This document shows positions 1 to 7,058 of a DNA stretch of 10,603 nucleotides, in pieces. A program made the position numbers and the translations under genes. Each line of letters opens with the position of its first letter. Position 1 is the stretch's first letter. The notes under the pieces are model-generated. The model made no database searches. It was not told where the DNA came from and saw nothing but the letters and a program-made list of their open reading frames with translations. The stretch is taken from the NCBI GenBank assembly GCA_024811115.1, contig JAKOGH010000598.1:1-10603 (forward strand), given 5' to 3'. The DNA comes from Terana coerulea. Lineage: Eukaryota; Basidiomycota; Agaricomycetes; Polyporales; Phanerochaetaceae.

Positions 1-227
1 GGCGTGCGTGCTACCTCATATCTAGCAACCCCAGAACACAAGTTCTACAACTCTCTCGGCTATGTCGAGAAAGCCAAGGTTATCGTCGGCGATGATAACC
101 CAACATGGCAGGCCCCGCCCGTAGTCCTGCTCCTGGTACGTGGCGATGAAGTTTTCTCCGTCTATTCCGTACTCAGGAAGACCTCGTTTCTCAGATGATC
201 AGAGAGCCTTTTACAACATCGACTTAG
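1..227 (+). CDS. GNAT-type N-acetyltransferase, copy A (3' end only)
   Basis: This is the last part of a GCN5-related acetyltransferase gene whose 5' end lies outside the window. It is read in frame from base 1. Coding runs 1-135, then an intron 136-194 (GTACGT...CAG, 59 nt), then a short last exon 195-227 ending in TAG. The protein contains FYNSLGYVEKAK and GDDNPTW, followed after the splice by MIREP, the same order as in the two complete copies downstream (FYNSLGFVEKAR, GDDNPTW, MVREP). This region is the C-terminal half of the GNAT fold, where an asparagine/tyrosine-bearing helix follows the acetyl-CoA site. Without splicing the frame would stop at 196-198, but the conserved MxREP exon in all three copies supports the splice. 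The substrate is unknown. It is the most diverged of the three copies. Confidence 0.8.
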
Positions 228-757
228 CTGGCGTTCGATTGACAACGTCTGAATCATACATTCGTGAATTTGCAGATGTCAGTAATATACACGATTATTG
301 CGTCCTGAGAGTGGTACGAACACCAAAGCCACCTCTACCTCGCAAACGACAGGCGCCTGCGGATTAAATCTGGCGCTTCACGAGAAATCAGAACAATGGC
401 TCACGCATGACCTGGAATCCAACAGGTTCCGTTGCGTACGCAGCGCGAAGTCTGCGAGCCTGCGGCGCAGTGGAATATTTTCTGTAAGCTACGCCGCATG
501 CCTCAGCCAGGTGCTCAACTTGAAGTTTACTGCCAACATATAGGAACCCCGCATGGTCACTCAGCGGCTTCGAATGTCGGCCATCACTAGTATACTTCAA
601 TCCGGGCTCGACCCGCTGCGGACCTTCGCGCATCGATATGGTACGCTATCGGGAGCTGCGCCGAGGCACCGTGAGGTAGAACGATCCGAATGGTAGCTTT
701 GTCGTTGGGAGATATAAATACCGCGCTCGAGCGAACCTTGCCCGGCAGTTACGACTT
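228..757. other. Intergenic region between acetyltransferase copies A and B
   Basis: About 530 bases hold the 3' flank of copy A and the promoter of copy B. Short open frames occur on both strands but show no protein-like composition or similarity to the neighbouring genes. Apart from the TATA-like box at 713-720 I see no further structure, and there is no clear sequence similarity to the other A-B-C spacers, so the duplicated unit seems to have kept only its exons and splice sites. Confidence 0.6.
713..720 (+). promoter_or_regulatory. TATA-like box of acetyltransferase copy B
   Basis: TATAAATA lies 37 bases upstream of the ATG at 758. A matching TATAAAT lies upstream of copy C, which supports a shared core promoter element. 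Its position implies a very short 5' leader. Confidence 0.5.
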
Positions 758-1814
758 ATGTCTTCCAACGTGGCGGCATACGTGTCCCAGCAGGAGTCTT
801 TTCAGCCCCAGCTTATGAAGTATGGTATGTTTATACGTCAATCAGTATACAAGCTGAGTAGCGAGCTGAACAGTGATTTGCAGCGGATGTTCCTACGGGA
901 GTCGAGATAGTCATCGAAGCATTCAAAGATGATCCATTCATTCGATATCTTAGGGACACTCCGGTACGTACTTAGGACTACTTCGTCTTCTTTTGCTCTT
1001 CTCTAACCGGAGCCTCGATGCATGGTCAGGATTCGGCGGGCGATGAGGTGTGGAATAATAACACGAAAGAAACTTTTGTCAGTATATGGACTGCCCACGT
1101 CACTCTCAGCCTGGCCTGGACAGTGGAGAACGGTCAAGCGATAGTTGCCTAGTATGTTTCAGACGAACCTAATCCTTCTTTCGTACGTTAAGGGTGTTTA
1201 CAGCAGGCCACCTCAGGTCAAACAGAGTCTAGTAACTCGTGCGCTGATGCTAGTCACATCGAGAATCATAGGTTGGCGGATCCGTCATCAATTGAGCAAA
1301 GAACAAAATAAGGCACGTTAATTCGACCTGCGCCTGATCGGTTGCTCACGCTGTCATGTAGAGAAGGCAAGAATTTACCGACAAAATCCGCAAGGCAGAG
1401 AAGGAGGCCCTTGGAGATGGCGTGAACCAGGTCTTCACACTGAATGAATTAGTGACGGCACCCGCAAGGCAGGGCCGCGGGTACGGTTCGTCCCTGGTGA
1501 AGGTAGTCACCGATTTCGTACGTGCTATATATATATATTTCCTTTTCTCGCTCAACGTTTTCTTCAGGCAGACGCTGAGGGACGCGCGACGATGCTTGCC
1601 TCCAGTAACATCGCGAACACCCGCTTCTACAATTCTTTGGGCTTCGTCGAGAAAGCGAGGTTCAGCCTTGGTGATGATAATCCGACATGGCATGAAGCGC
1701 CTGTAGTGATTAAACTGGTACGTTCGTCTGGTACACACCGACCGACCTCTGCTAACGGCATAGCATGACTCACAGATGGTCAGAGAGCCCACTGTAGCAG
1801 ACGCGGGGATTTAG
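758..1814 (+). CDS. GNAT-type N-acetyltransferase, copy B (7 exons)
   Basis: A predicted 240-aa acetyltransferase of the GCN5-related family, which moves the acetyl group of acetyl-CoA to an amine; the substrate is not predictable. Exons: 758-824, 884-963, 1030-1151, 1204-1312, 1362-1517, 1568-1717, 1776-1814. They join in frame, and exons 2-7 have exactly the same lengths as in copy C. The acetyl-CoA pyrophosphate loop (motif A) is RQGRGYG at about residues 162-168, preceded by the strand VFTLNELVTAP. FYNSLGFVEKAR and GDDNPTW follow. The N-terminal half has AWTVENGQAIVAYRPP, a typical GNAT strand pair, and a hydrophobic helix after it. Intron 4 (1313-1361) starts with GC rather than GT; if it were retained, a TAA follows two codons into it. 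Intron 5 carries a short TA run. The gene could be a pseudogene if the GC donor is not used, but all other exons are intact. Confidence 0.8.
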
Positions 1815-2154
1815 CTGCGCTTCCTATTGCTACGTCGCTCGTATCCAATGGGTGTCAGATAAGCCTGAGAACTCTGCTACACGTCCGATTGGCACGTGCA
1901 ATGAACTTGGGCGAAGCTGAATTGGTTGCGCTGCGTACAGCGTCGTTGATCAGCTTTTCGGACGGCTCTCGCCGCGGGTGTCCGCGCATCAGCACCCACT
2001 CTCCATCAGAAGCTGGGCGTCATGAGGGAAGGATGACTCGACTCATATCGCACTGCGGTTGGATACGTATAAATCGCCGTCCGGTGCACCAGTCTGAGAC
2101 TCTGACTCTGAGCAGACTGATTCGTTTCTCCCAGGAATACAGTTTACCAACGTG
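1815..2154. other. Intergenic region between acetyltransferase copies B and C
   Basis: About 340 bases hold the 3' flank of copy B and the promoter of copy C. A frame at 1889-2155 is open but ends in the start of copy C and has no recognisable protein features. Only the TATA-like box at 2068-2074 stands out. Confidence 0.55.
2068..2074 (+). promoter_or_regulatory. TATA-like box of acetyltransferase copy C
   Basis: TATAAAT lies 80 bases upstream of the ATG at 2155. Copy B has the same core at 713-720 but closer to its ATG. Confidence 0.45.
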
Positions 2155-3198
2155 ATGACAGAGGTATCCCAGCAAGAATTTGCTGAGCCCCAGCTTATGA
2201 GATACGGTACGTCTATGAAGCATTCATGACTGTGGGATAAACAGCTGGTTGAATACTGCCCTGGCCTTCACAGCCGAAATATCAACGGGCGTTGAGACGG
2301 CCATTGAGGCATTCAAAAATGATCCGCTCATCCGATACTATAGGGAAACTCCGGTACGCACTTTGAATCATTGCTCTCATTGCGCCGACGCTGACCGTGG
2401 TACATATGCTCAGGATTCCCCCAGCGACGAGGCGTTCGAGAAGAACACGAGAGAGAACTTCATAACTACATGGAACACATACGTAACCCTCAGCCTGGCG
2501 TGGACCATGGAGAGTGGTCATGCGATGGTAGCCTAGTGAGTATGGATAATTGTTGTCTTGCGTTCGTGGAGTTAGATTGTTCGTAGTAGGCCGCCCGAGG
2601 CTAAGCAAAGTCTAGCACTGCGCGCACTCCTACTAGTAGCGTCAAAACTCGTCGATTGGAATCGTCGATCTCAGTTGAGCAAGGAACAACTTGTTGTGCG
2701 TTGGTTCAGACTGTCGCCAGGTGCCCGCTGACTCGTTGGGCTACAGAGAAGGCAGGAGTTCGGGGACAAGATTCAGAAGGCAATTAAGAAGGGCTTCGGG
2801 GACAGCGTGAAGGAGATGTTCCTCCTATACGAATTGATGACTGCTCCTTCGAGGCAGGGTCATGGGTACGGCACAGCCCTGGTGAAGGTTGTCACCGATT
2901 TTGTACGTGCTCAGCGGCCTCACTCTTCCCTTCATGCTCAACGCTTTCTCCAGGCAGACGCTGAGGGACGTGCGACAATGCTCGCCTCCAGTAACATCGC
3001 GAACACCCAGTATTATAATTCCGTCGGCTTCGTCGAGAAGGCGAGGTTTAGCCTTAGTGGTGATAACCCGACATGGCACCACGACCCTGTAGTCGTATTA
3101 TTGGTGCGCTTGACGATGAGACTTCAGCTTGCCTTCGCTGACGGCATAATCCAACACAGATGGTCAGAGAACCAGCTACCTCTACAGCGGTTGGATAG
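2155..3198 (+). CDS. GNAT-type N-acetyltransferase, copy C (7 exons)
   Basis: A predicted 235-aa paralogue of copy B, with the same fold and probably the same reaction (acetyl-CoA-dependent N-acetylation, substrate unknown). Exons: 2155-2206, 2274-2353, 2414-2535, 2587-2695, 2747-2902, 2954-3103, 3160-3198. All introns are GT-AG, 51-67 nt. Motif A is RQGHGYG; downstream come YYNSVGFVEKAR, GDNPTW and the last-exon start MVREP. The exon 6 DNA is very close to that of copy B, more than the introns are, so either duplication is fairly recent with strong selection or there has been gene conversion. Without removal of intron 6 the frame stays open to 3418, giving a longer C-terminus. I reject that form because copies A, B and C all splice to an MxREP exon. 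The start ATG is chosen by alignment of MTEVSQQEF with the SQQESF of copy B. Confidence 0.85.
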
Positions 3199-3432
3199 TT
3201 ATAGTCGTAGCGGTCGAGCCATATTGTGTACGACATGCATCAGAGACAACTTTAGCTACACGCCAAGCGATACGTTGGTACAAAGATTCTTTACATTCCA
3301 GATTACAAATTTTTTCATCCTACCTAATCTTACAGCCAACATACAAACAGAAAAGTTTTTGAAGTTGTTGCTGACCTATCACCTGATTAGCGTAAGAGCA
3401 CGAGCTGCTGAGGATTAACTCACGTAGCGAGC
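3199..3432. other. Convergent intergenic region between copy C and the decarboxylase
   Basis: About 230 bases separate two genes that converge here. The part from about 3280 to 3370 is AT-rich with T runs, as expected of 3' ends and polyadenylation regions. No coding feature is supported. Confidence 0.5.
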
Positions 3433-3593
3433 CTACTTGGCCCGAATGGGCTGCGCAGTCCCAATCTGCTCACCGTAATTATGATGGACGCCGATCTTGT
3501 CGTCTCCGGGCAGTTGAACGTTGGCGTCCTTCTGGAAGACCATGCCGATGTCCGACCCTCCGAACTGGAAGAACGAGATCTCGTCGCCCTTCT

Positions 3594-3595
3594 TA
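3594..3595. repeat. TA target-site duplication, left
   Basis: TA flanks the left end of the foldback element. The matching TA is at 4339-4340. Removing the element and one TA rejoins the decarboxylase reading frame exactly (...D-E-V-K-K-G-D...). Confidence 0.8.
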
Positions 3596-3965
3596 CTGTC
3601 GTTTGCAAAGCACCTGAGACAAGCGCCTTTCGGCCAAATTTAGACGTTTTGGTAGCACGGGTAACTTTCGTATCATAGCTCACCCAATACACACCGTAGC
3701 CACTGGCTTGAGACATGTAAAGTGACCTATTTCTCAATACGAAAGTGCTCGCAATGAGAACGAGAGAAATCGGCCAACTTTTGAGCGAGCTGAGTGTCCT
3801 GGACCCCCTCGATGACTTTTGAGCTGGGACGAAAGAATGGCTGAGCCGTTTTGCTTCGGATAAGCCGGGAGTAGTTTTCATGATGTTTCCGAAGGTGCAA
3901 TTACTCTCAAACCGGTTCCGGTCGGATGTTATGCCCTCATGGTTCCGCTCTCAAGGGGGCATGAA
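3596..3965 (+). repeat. Left arm of the foldback element
   Basis: About 370 bases, the inverted counterpart of 3966-4338. Relative to the right arm it shows a three-base length difference near 3640, a few substitutions, and a C run one base longer (CCCCC at 3804-3808). Confidence 0.85.
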
Positions 3966-4338
3966 TTAAGCGCCCGTGAGAGCGCAACTGCATGAGAACA
4001 CCACATCCGACCGGAACCAGCTTGAGAGTGCTTGCACCTGCGAAAACATTATAAAAACTATTCCCAACTTGTTCAAAGCAAAACGGCTCAGCCGTTCTTT
4101 CGTCCCAGCTCAAAAGTCATCGAGGGGTCCAGGACACTCAGCTCGCTCAAAAGTTGGCCGATTTCTCTCGTTCTCATTGCGAGCACTTTCGTATTGAGAA
4201 ATAGGTCACTTTACATGTCTCAAGCCAGTGGCTACGGTGTGTATTGGGTGAGCTACGACACGAAAGTTACCCGTGCTACCAAAACGCCCAACTTATTTGG
4301 CCGAAAGGCGCTTGTCTCAGGTGCTTTGCAAACGACAG
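3966..4338 (-). repeat. Right arm of the foldback element
   Basis: About 373 bases, the inverted counterpart of 3596-3965. Compared with the left arm, the inner part (about 3966-4080) carries many substitutions that are mostly C-to-T or G-to-A. Confidence 0.85.
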
Positions 4339-4340
4339 TA
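4339..4340. repeat. TA target-site duplication, right
   Basis: The partner of the TA at 3594-3595, directly outside the inverted-repeat end CGACAG. Confidence 0.8.
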
Positions 4341-5326
4341 ACCTCGTCGCCGACGTACACGCTGCGCACGACCGACGACACCTGCGCCATACCGATCGGG
4401 AGCACCGCGACGAGGCCGATGTCCGGATTCTCGATGAGGATGAGCCCGCGGGCCTGCAGGAACTGGTAGCCGGGCTTGTCGGGCGCGTCGAGGTTGCGCT
4501 CATCTTGAGCTTGCGCCGGCCGCCGGCCGTCGGCTTGGCCTCGACCTCAAGGTAGCAGATACCCGGGATGACCTTGGACTCGAGCACGCGCCCGGAGACG
4601 GGCGCGTGCTGCCGGTGGTAGTCCGCGGGGCTCAGGAAGGAGTGCGTGAAGACGCCGCCGGAGAAGCGGTCGCCGTACGGCGAGTCGGCGAGGAGCTGCG
4701 CGATGGGCCAGACGAGGCCCTTGGAGGTGAACGTCGTGACGTCTGCCTTGTCGTCGATCGGCCAGCAGCCGTCGTACGTGCAGTCCGCGGGGGAGCAGAT
4801 GACGGTGGGGTCGTCCTGCCCAGCGATGGGACGCTTCGCGGGATCAATCCGCCGCGCGAAGAAGTCGTTGAAAGTCTTCCAGCCGCCCGGAGGGACGAGG
4901 TAGTCCTCCATGTGGTAGTTGGGGGTCTTGTAGAATGTAGCGACGGTCTCCTCATTGATAGACTCCGGGGAATCCATGAAGTTGCCGACTGCGTGGGCGT
5001 AGTCGACGAGCCACTGCGACATCCACTTCCAGGGAGGACTCTGATGAGGCTCGATTGCGTTCTGGAAGGACTTGACAGGCTGTTGGTCGATGACGAAGTA
5101 GAACATACAGATGTGGTAGTACACGTTCTCGCCTGTGGAATCCTCTCGGGGCGTCCAAGTCAGGTAGGTCTGGTAGTAGTCAATGTAGTCGTCTAGGGTC
5201 TTGATCTTGAATGTCTCGAATTCGGGGACACCGGATGCGACCGCATGCTTGAAGGACTCGGCGAGGGCATGTTTGAACTGGGATTCTCTTCGAGATATTC
5301 TCTCAATCTCTGGACAATACCCATGG

Positions 5327-5510
5327 CTACAGAGGCGGAAAGTAAGCGGACTGAACGCAGGGAGTGATAAAAGTACGCACTCGTAGATTGGTGGCGGGGA
5401 CGGTGGTGGTGAGGCATGTTGTGTAGCAAAGTGTGATGGGCCTATAGGAACCTTAGAAAATGACTGCGGGATGCAACAGCCCATGCATGATACGGATATG
5501 CAGAGCTCAC
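5327..5510 (-). other. Probable 5'UTR intron region of the decarboxylase gene
   Basis: On the minus strand a GTGAGC donor begins at 5510 and a TAG acceptor ends at 5327, two bases before the ATG. Either one 184-nt intron or two short ones fit: 5510-5464 (GTGAGC...CAG, 47 nt) and 5380-5327 (GTGCGT...TAG, 54 nt, with a CTTAC branch-like site). No coding frame from upstream joins the enzyme start cleanly, so I treat these as leader introns. Confidence 0.35.
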
Positions 5511-5576
5511 CGAGGTCGATAAAGCGGTGGGTCTTCAGTGGGGGAGAATGGGACGTCGAAGAGGCTCATCCCGCAC

Positions 5577-5584
5577 CTTTTTAT
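5577..5584 (-). promoter_or_regulatory. TATA-like box of the decarboxylase gene
   Basis: TATAAAAA on the minus strand. It places the transcription start near 5545-5550, followed by the leader with its likely intron(s). An ATG at 5567-5569 lies too close downstream of the box to be in the transcript. Confidence 0.4.
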
Positions 5585-6613
5585 ACGCGAATAAACGCGC
5601 TTAGCGAGATCTTCTACAAGGGAGAGTGGGAACGTTCACGGTGAGCTGATCTCATTGTACAGCCATGGGAGGGAAGAGCGGCCAGGCGAATTGCCAAACG
5701 ATGTCCTGAGGAGGAATGGAATGCCATAAGACGCGCATTTCCAGGAACGTGAATGCCTTAAACCGACGCGCAGGACGTAGTCAATTCTGTTTATCAATCA
5801 GTGCTGTGCACGAGTCGTATCTCATGACCATGGCCAGATTTTTGGTCGAACGCTTTAGTCATTTAGTGGCGTATCATGGAGGCCAGATCCCTCACTTTGA
5901 GTGGTGAAGCTTCGAGGGCGGGAAGTCTGTTGCCTACACGCTCATAGAGCTTGATCCAAGCTGGCGTTATCTAGGAGAAATATTTGTTCATTACGTGTAA
6001 AGTCAATAATACAGGCCGTACCTCGTGTGCAGTCGTTCTGTGTTGCTGTCAGTCGCACCCCTGGTGACTCGGAAGTCGGAGACCATAGTATCCTGGATTA
6101 TTATCCTGAACCATCCGTTCGAAGCTGCCCTTGTGGCTCCAAGATATTATTTTTATCTCGGAAGTGACATGGCCGTACGTACACAGGGTCAGAAAGTTGT
6201 GAAAGCGGATACTCCTCTTGATTTGCATTGAGTGTTACCCTGGAATTACTGGGGTCGCCGTTCGGGGAACGGCTCTGATTACTTGTCCTCATATAAGACA
6301 AGCATCGCCACAAGACCACGCAGCATTGGGACTCCGCTCACTGCAAAAATGGCTTCGCGCACTTCGCGCAGGCTCTGCGACGATTCCACTCAGCGCGCTC
6401 TTTACCGCCGCTCGCCTCGTGATATTGGGTTCAACCATAAAAGATCGCACTGCTCAACGAGTAGGTCGCTAATCTTTCCATACGAAATGCAATATTTCAC
6501 GTACCTATGCTACAAGAAGATGAAGGGTCGGTTTCACACCTTTCACCGACTCGACTTCAAGCGATGACAAACCGTTTTTGGTAGGACTCGAATCTGGAAA
6601 TTGATCTATGGTC

Positions 6614-6627
6614 GCCGCAGCTGCGGC
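6614..6627. repeat. 14-base perfect palindrome
   Basis: GCCGCAGCTGCGGC reads the same on both strands. It lies in the divergent promoter region and could be a binding site for a dimeric protein, for example one recognising the E-box core CAGCTG. Chance occurrence is also possible. Confidence 0.3.
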
Positions 6628-6898
6628 CCCAAACGTGGAGGCATCCAAATTCTTGTCGGTACCAAACCATAAGCTGATCTTTCTCGTGGACTTGTGGACT
6701 TCGTTGGCTCTACGTACATGTCAAGGCACTGGCTCTGGTGGATGGGTGTTCGCTGTTCGGAGCCGCGCACCGAGTGACTGTAAGCGCCACGCAGTTCAGG
6801 GGTTTGAGCGCTTCCTGTTTTTGCCTTTGCTCGTCGTGCACGGATCCTTACTCATCGCCACCCACAGCGTGCACAGACCCTCTCTCTCCGTCGGAACT

Positions 6899-6905
6899 TA
6901 TATAT
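6899..6905 (+). promoter_or_regulatory. TATA-like box of the Barentsz-like gene
   Basis: TATATAT lies about 154 bases upstream of the ATG at 7059, in a pyrimidine-rich stretch typical of fungal promoters. Confidence 0.35.
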
Positions 6906-7011
6906 CAACACCTACTTCTCTTTTAAACCCCATCTGGCTCTTCTGACGGCTACTCAATTGCCTCGTACGTCAAAAGTTATTGAAGCGTTTGGGCGGTGAC
7001 TGACTTGGACT

Positions 7012-7038
7012 ATGCCATACATTCCAGTGTATCTCTAA
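7012..7038 (+). other. Short upstream open frame in the Barentsz-like leader
   Basis: An ATG followed by seven codons and TAA ends 20 bases before the main ATG and is out of frame with it. If the transcript starts after the TATA-like box at 6899-6905, this frame would be in the leader and could lower translation of the main frame. Confidence 0.4.
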
Positions 7039-7058
7039 CTTCACGAACAATCATCGCC

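Larger units (their letters stand above)
3596..4338. mobile_element. 743-bp foldback MITE, TA-flanked (Tc1/mariner-like)
   Basis: Both ends read inward as CTGTCGTTTGCAAAGCACCT, and the two arms stay complementary until they meet at a central AATT (3964-3967), so the whole element is one long hairpin with essentially no loop. The outer roughly 280 bases of each arm are nearly identical, with about 132 consecutive matching bases (3676-3807 against the right arm). The inner roughly 95 bases are more diverged. TA dinucleotides flank it on both sides, the target duplication typical of Tc1/mariner transposons and their non-autonomous MITEs. It carries no transposase; the open frames in the arms are mirror images of each other and are by-products of the repeat. 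The precise restoration of the host frame on excision supports the boundaries. It could be mobilised only by a transposase encoded elsewhere. Confidence 0.85.
3433..5324 (-). pseudogene. Phosphatidylserine decarboxylase-family gene, split by a foldback transposon
   Basis: Without the insertion this would encode about 382 aa of the pyruvoyl-dependent phosphatidylserine decarboxylase family (PF02666-type). Members decarboxylate phosphatidylserine or, in related fungal enzymes, amino acids; the substrate here is unknown. On the minus strand the protein begins MGIVQRLREYLEENP. It then runs through FYFVIDQQPV, PPGGWKTFNDFFARR, SPADCTYDG and HSFLSPADYHRQHAPVSG (the conserved His region), to PGYQFLQARG and GLVAVLPIGMAQVSSVV. 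The C-terminal piece, KKGDEISFFQFGGSDIGMVF, holds the GGS motif whose Ser (3553-3555) should form the pyruvoyl group; TAG is at 3433-3435. The 743-bp element at 3596-4338 lies between these parts. Reading into it adds 28 foreign residues and stops at 4253-4255, so the product lacks the catalytic Ser. Two one-base frame breaks also occur (near 5278-5282 and within 4497-4540), possibly sequencing errors. The start has a strong context (gccATGG) just after a likely 5'UTR intron acceptor. Confidence 0.82.
5325..7058. other. Divergent intergenic region between the decarboxylase and the Barentsz-like gene
   Basis: About 1.7 kb between two divergently transcribed genes. Several frames of 60-110 codons are open on both strands, but none has family motifs, convincing splice structure or coding-like composition. 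I see a TATA-like box for each neighbouring gene, a perfect 14-base palindrome (6614-6627), and no tRNA, transposon ends or second copy of the foldback element. A noncoding RNA or a decayed gene cannot be excluded. Confidence 0.5.

Noticed and set aside
1526..1539. TA dinucleotide run as a microsatellite or transposon site
   Set aside because: It is only a short TA run within intron 5 of copy B, with no flanking repeats.
1346..1792. A 148-codon minus-strand frame over acetyltransferase copy B
   Set aside because: It is antisense to three conserved exons and introns and has no motif of its own.
2807..3418. A longer C-terminus for acetyltransferase copy C by reading through introns 5 and 6
   Set aside because: Copies A and B show the same splice to an MxREP last exon, and the added tail has no counterpart in them.
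3420..4469. Two long open frames, one on each strand in the two halves of the foldback element, sharing a long stretch of identical protein
   Set aside because: They are the same sequence read from the two arms of an inverted repeat; the minus-strand one runs out of frame into the decarboxylase tail. No motif or transposase feature is present.
4606..5196. A 196-codon plus-strand frame opposite the decarboxylase
   Set aside because: It lies antisense to clearly conserved enzyme motifs; GC-rich third positions of the real gene create it.
3433..5324. Assignment as a PsiD-type tryptophan decarboxylase or a natural-product cluster with the acetyltransferases
   Set aside because: The family is related, but the motif here is GGSD in a QFGGSDIG context and no methyltransferase, kinase or P450 partner is present. 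The neighbours are housekeeping genes.
5511..5569. An upstream coding exon for the decarboxylase starting at the minus-strand ATG 5569-5567
   Set aside because: It lies only a few bases after the TATA-like box, and joining it to the first downstream acceptor runs into a stop. The ATG at 5324 has a better context and family-like N-terminus.
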